Translations under genes and position numbers: made by a program | Assembly (NCBI GenBank): GCA_007135845.1 | Contig: SLIC01000003.1 | Location: 1 to 8,192 of the forward strand | DNA from: Candidatus Brevefilum sp. | GTDB lineage: Bacteria > Chloroflexota > Anaerolineae > Anaerolineales > Anaerolineaceae | Direction of reading: 5' to 3' | DNA: 8,192 nt | Part shown: positions 5,952-8,192 of the stretch, piece after piece | How the letters are laid out: each line of letters opens with the position of its first letter | How positions within the stretch are numbered: the stretch's first letter is position 1 | Notes under the pieces: model-generated | Database searches by the model: none | What the model was told of the DNA's origin: nothing | Seen by the model: the letters and a program-made list of their open reading frames with translations, nothing else

Positions 5952-6404
5952 ACGGGTACCGCGCGCCAGACCCACCTCTCGCTTTAATCCATGCTGCAGG
6001 GCCAGCAGGTTCTTGACGTTGATGTGCGTTGGTCCAAAGGGATAGGCGATCTCCCATTGCTCGCATTGCTTCATAAATTGCACTCGGTCATAATCGCCAT
6101 AACTGGCCCACGTACGTTGGTGACTGCGGTACGTCTCACGCAGCAGTGTACAGGCTGCTGTGAAGTCTATCCCATCAGCCAGCATATCAGGCGTGATCGT
6201 GGTCAGTTGGATGCAGAATTCGCTCAATGTTGACCGCTGCGGTTGGATCAGTATGGCATGCGGTGCGGAGCGTTCGCCGGTCGCCACATCCAGCAGACAC
6301 AAACCAATTTCAATAATCTCGCTGGTCTGACCTTCTGGTGGGTCACCCTCCCAGCAGGTCGCTTCCACATCAATGACCAGGATTTTATCCAGTAGACGTG
6401 CCAT
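5850..6404 (-). CDS. DEDDh 3'-5' exonuclease, ERI-1/KapD-like
   Basis: A 184-aa single-domain nuclease of the DnaQ-like superfamily, acting on 3' ends of RNA or DNA. Exo I is VIDVEATCW with D12 and E14, followed by EIIEIG. LTTITPDML fits the conserved segment after it. Exo II is ASYGDYD with D104 or D106. Exo III is HRGVDDAWNIA with H162 and D166/D167. The D-V-E-A-T-C-W start resembles the ERI-1/KapD group more than the polymerase III epsilon subunit. The start ATG overlaps the MmcQ-like gene by 20 bp, with CAGGA just upstream as a ribosome binding site, so it is the last gene of a minus-strand operon. Its last 33 codons, including H162 and the adjacent Asp pair, lie antisense to the end of the polymerase gene. 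Whether it serves RNA turnover or supplies proofreading to that polymerase is open. Confidence 0.9.
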   Translation of the reverse strand: MARLLDKILVIDVEATCWEGDPPEGQTSEIIEIGLCLLDVATGERSAPHAILIQPQRSTLSEFCIQLTTITPDMLADGIDFTAACTLLRETYRSHQRTWASYGDYDRVQFMKQCEQWEIAYPFGPTHINVKNLLALQHGLKREVGLARGTRLLGLPFEGTAHRGVDDAWNIAAVLARVLLGGSR

Positions 6405-6771
6405 CGTCCTGCCATCCCATCTTGTTTAATTTTGCCTGGTCAGCACGGGTCATCCCCTGAACAACCAGTCGATAAGACTCATCAATCATTCGACATACTT
6501 CCTTATCTGGAATGCTACCATCCAGCGTCACCGAGTTCCAGTGTTTTTTGTGCAGGTATCTACCCGGTTTAACAGCATCATATTGCTGGCGCAGAATAAT
6601 CACATCAATCGGATCTGCCTTTAATGCGATGGTAACGGGGTCTTCCTGCCAGGCGACCAGGGCGAACATCTTATTCAAAACCTTGAAAACCAGTGCATCC
6701 GGTCCAAAGGGCATATCCCGTCGAGCGCCGAGTTTACTGTCTAAATAGCCACACAGGGAGTCATAATTCAT
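6385..6771 (-). CDS. MmcQ/YjbR-family protein
   Basis: A 128-aa cytoplasmic protein of the MmcQ/YjbR family (formerly DUF419), which has a CyaY-like double-wing fold thought to bind DNA, though its biochemical role is not established. Visible family features are PFGPDALVFKV (21-31), the strand FALVAW (36-41), TIALKADP (47-54), the PGRYLHKKHWNSV segment (69-81) with K75-K76-H77-W78-N79, and DESYRLVVQGM near the end. The length is usual for the family. The start is backed by GGAG 10 bases upstream of the ATG at 6771. It follows the metallophosphoesterase gene by 21 bp and overlaps the exonuclease gene by 20 bp, so the three are probably one transcript. Confidence 0.87.
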   Translation of the reverse strand: MNYDSLCGYLDSKLGARRDMPFGPDALVFKVLNKMFALVAWQEDPVTIALKADPIDVIILRQQYDAVKPGRYLHKKHWNSVTLDGSIPDKEVCRMIDESYRLVVQGMTRADQAKLNKMGWQDDGTSTG

Positions 6772-6792
6772 CGCTGCAAATCTCCACGCTGT

Positions 6793-7284
6793 TCATACAA
6801 AGATGAATTCGACATCATTCGCATCCAGATCAACGATGCAAAAAGAGCGGGATTCCTTGCCCAACCCGCCCAGGGCGCCGGGATTAATAATGCGTGCGCC
6901 TTTGATCACCTCATCACGCCGCTGATGGGTATGCCCGTGAAAGATCCATTTGTATTGCTGACGGCTAACCAGGTCGCTGATCACATTATCCAGGTGACTG
7001 TGCGTAGCCGCAATGGGTACACCGTTGATGTGACCTTTGTAAACAGGCCCCACGTAATTGTCATCCCGCATTTTCTTAAAACGTTGGTGAATCGAACCGG
7101 TGGCATGGTCCATATTTCCGGTGGTATAGATTACACGAAATCCCTTAAAATGCGATACCATCTCAAGGCTGGTCAGGTCCCCACAGTGAATCAAAGTTTC
7201 GATCCTACGATCACGGCAGGCTTCTAAAACCATTGTAATATTGGACAGGTTATCGTGTGTATCCGATAAAACACAAATTTGCAT
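6793..7284 (-). CDS. YfcE/MJ0936-type metallophosphoesterase
   Basis: A 163-aa calcineurin-like phosphodiesterase. Metal-binding motifs follow in order: SDTHDN (D8, H10), HCGDLTS (D36), GNMDH (N57, D59), THSH (H95, H97), and FHGHTH (H116, H118, H120), followed by NPGALGG. This is the two-metal site of the YfcE/MJ0936 group, which cleaves phosphodiesters in vitro; natural substrates are mostly unknown. The frame is open back to an ATG at 7368, but I chose M29 of that frame (ATG at 7284). The sequence MQICVLSDTH is where this family starts, GGAGG lies upstream at 12 bases, and a -10-like TATAAT at 7320-7315 falls inside the longer reading frame. It is the first gene of the operon with the MmcQ-like and exonuclease genes. 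Confidence 0.92.
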   Translation of the reverse strand: MQICVLSDTHDNLSNITMVLEACRDRRIETLIHCGDLTSLEMVSHFKGFRVIYTTGNMDHATGSIHQRFKKMRDDNYVGPVYKGHINGVPIAATHSHLDNVISDLVSRQQYKWIFHGHTHQRRDEVIKGARIINPGALGGLGKESRSFCIVDLDANDVEFIFV

Positions 7285-7314
7285 AATTAAATAAAACCTC
7301 CAATCACTATAACA

Positions 7315-7320
7315 ATTATA
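7315..7320 (-). promoter_or_regulatory. Putative -10 of the metallophosphoesterase operon
   Basis: On the minus strand a perfect TATAAT lies at 7320-7315, about 30 bp upstream of the ATG at 7284. Transcription near 7308 would give a short leader containing the GGAGG ribosome binding site. No convincing -35 hexamer is seen at 16-18 bp upstream, so the call rests on the -10 and its position. Confidence 0.4.
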
Positions 7321-7391
7321 AGGTATTCGGTCAGATAGCCATGAAACTAAATGATTCCCAATAAACATGGTCTGGTTGAAAATCAGCCCTG

Positions 7392-7400
7392 TGGTAAAAT
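7392..7400 (+). promoter_or_regulatory. Extended -10 promoter ahead of the 31-codon ORF
   Basis: TGG-TAAAAT matches the extended -10 form TGn-TAnnnT. A TTGAAA is present at 7376-7381 but only 13 bp away, too close for a normal -35. The ATG at 7408 begins 8 bases after the -10 (7-nt gap), so the first codon coincides with the predicted transcription start. This is the same arrangement as at 2299 and 2793. Confidence 0.4.
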
Positions 7401-7407
7401 TATCAAA

Positions 7408-7503
7408 ATGAAATTATTACAGTCAATTTTATCCAGGTTCAAACCATGGCCGCTATCCTGTCCTGAGACCATACAGAAACCGGGGATTTGGGAGACAGTA
7501 TGA
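7408..7503 (+). CDS. 31-aa leader-type ORF coupled to the TPR gene
   Basis: A 31-codon reading frame starts MKLLQSILSRFKPWP and ends GIWETV, with TGA at 7501-7503. The stop overlaps the start codon of the TPR gene in the ATGA form (7500-7503), the usual signature of translational coupling. The ATG is placed where a leaderless transcript from the -10 at 7395-7400 would begin. The peptide has a short amphipathic, basic N-terminus and two tryptophans, and is too short for a domain. It may be a real microprotein, a coupling leader whose translation opens the TPR start, or chance. Codon runs typical of attenuation (repeated Trp or His) are not present. Confidence 0.4.
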   Translation: MKLLQSILSRFKPWPLSCPETIQKPGIWETV

Positions 7504-8192
7504 CCTCCTCGTTGCAAAACGGGATCAACGCAGCAAAAGCTGGGCGGATGCAGGAAGCCATTGCGTTCTTAAAAGACGCCATCATTGAAGAACCACAGAA
7601 CGCCGAGGTATGGGTGTGGATTGCGGCCATCATTGATGATGTGGATAAACAAGCCATCTTCCTTGAAAAAGCACTGGAAATCGATCCACACAATATCCCG
7701 GCTCAACGAGGTCTGGCTTATCTTGAGAAACAAAAGCGAGATGAAGCCAGCGCCCAAAATGACCATCTTTCGGACCATACCCGCCCAATCTCACCCTTTC
7801 CCAATACTGGCAACCGCCATCAGAGAGGGCTGCCCAATGGATGGACCAAAGTCTCAGATAATACATTGCAGGAAATAGCAGCACCATCCAATGAGAAAAA
7901 AGAAGGTCCGCAACAGACAGAAGATGACACTCAAAATCCGATAAAATTAGCGCCCATCGAAGTTGGTTTACTGGGTGTGATTGCCCTGGTGTTTTGCTTC
8001 ATCGGGTTGCTGGCAGCCAGTGCTTTGTTCGGATTTGATCTGCCGTTAACCTTTTTGCGCGGAGAGCAGCCAAGGCTGATCACAGATCCCCCTTATCCAG
8101 GTGTGTTCCTTTATGAAAATGACATTTTCTTCGATATTCAAATGCATCAAGGTCTACCTTCACAGGATTTAGGAATCCCAACCAGCCAACAA
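7500..8192 (+). CDS. TPR-repeat protein with one membrane segment (partial, 3' end missing)
   Basis: The frame runs open for 231 codons to the window end. Residues about 4-77 contain two TPR-like helical pairs (NAAKAGRMQEAIAFLKDAI and then FLEKALEIDPHN), with the W-V-W-I-A-A helix often seen in Chloroflexota TPR proteins. A polar, low-complexity linker follows at about 78-150, rich in N, Q, E, D and P. A hydrophobic segment at about 154-177 (VGLLGVIALVFCFIGLLAAS) is a single transmembrane helix. After it lies the start of a C-terminal domain containing PGVFLYENDIFFDI. With the TPRs N-terminal and no signal peptide, the TPRs should be cytoplasmic and the C-terminal part outside. GGAG lies 5 bases before the ATG, which also overlaps the stop codon of the 31-codon ORF. 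Function is unknown, probably a scaffold at the membrane. Confidence 0.82.
   Translation, partial: MTSSLQNGINAAKAGRMQEAIAFLKDAIIEEPQNAEVWVWIAAIIDDVDKQAIFLEKALEIDPHNIPAQRGLAYLEKQKRDEASAQNDHLSDHTRPISPFPNTGNRHQRGLPNGWTKVSDNTLQEIAAPSNEKKEGPQQTEDDTQNPIKLAPIEVGLLGVIALVFCFIGLLAASALFGFDLPLTFLRGEQPRLITDPPYPGVFLYENDIFFDIQMHQGLPSQDLGIPTSQQ

Noticed and set aside
7285..7368. 28-codon N-terminal extension of the metallophosphoesterase to an ATG at 7368
   Set aside because: The family begins at MQICVLSDTH, GGAGG lies just before that ATG, and a -10-like TATAAT falls inside the extension.
7439..7887. Minus-strand reading frames of 69-85 codons opposite the TPR gene
   Set aside because: Antisense to a 231-codon open frame with TPR repeats and a membrane helix, and they overlap one another in different frames.

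Overview
The window reads as a chromosomal piece of a Chloroflexota bacterium, most likely class Anaerolineae. This is inferred from protein style, not from any search: a short LuxR-type regulator ending in the DWDF-S-x-W tail that I associate with Chloroflexota, a PolB2-like family B polymerase behind a RecA-like protein, and a TPR protein with W-x-W helices. No RNA gene, CRISPR array, insertion sequence or integrase is visible.

Layout. Positions 1-108 hold the probable 3' end of a plus-strand gene. It converges on a large minus-strand RelA/SpoT homologue (135-2078) whose (p)ppGpp hydrolase site looks intact while its synthetase site is eroded. A 220-bp divergent region (2079-2298) carries a promoter for each direction. 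On the plus strand follow a LuxR-type HTH protein (2299-2703), a spacer with four phased TTAACCC-like units (2705-2747), and a three-gene cluster: a RecA-fold protein without a Walker A motif (2793-3338), a small helical protein (3380-3643) and a family B DNA polymerase with a damaged active site (3636-5951). The polymerase 3' end overlaps by 102 bp the 3' end of a convergent minus-strand DEDDh exonuclease gene (5850-6404). That gene lies behind an MmcQ/YjbR-like gene (6385-6771) and a YfcE-type metallophosphoesterase gene (6793-7284) in a probable minus-strand operon. Divergent from it are a 31-codon ORF (7408-7503) and a TPR/membrane protein gene that runs off the window (7500-8192).

How the genes may work together. 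The most interesting unit is 2704-5951. A RecA-like subunit that has lost nucleotide-binding residues and ends in QPPLF, which resembles a sliding-clamp motif, plus a small helical protein and a PolB2-like polymerase, recalls in organisation the ImuA-ImuB-DnaE2 mutasome and archaeal PolB2. I infer an accessory, possibly translesion, synthesis complex. The phased repeats suggest a dedicated DNA-binding regulator. In sampled lines this block is GC-richer (62 and 65 %) than the RelA/SpoT and TPR genes (43 % each). Several starts (2299, 2793, 7408) sit 6-7 nt behind a -10-like hexamer, which suggests leaderless mRNAs are common here.
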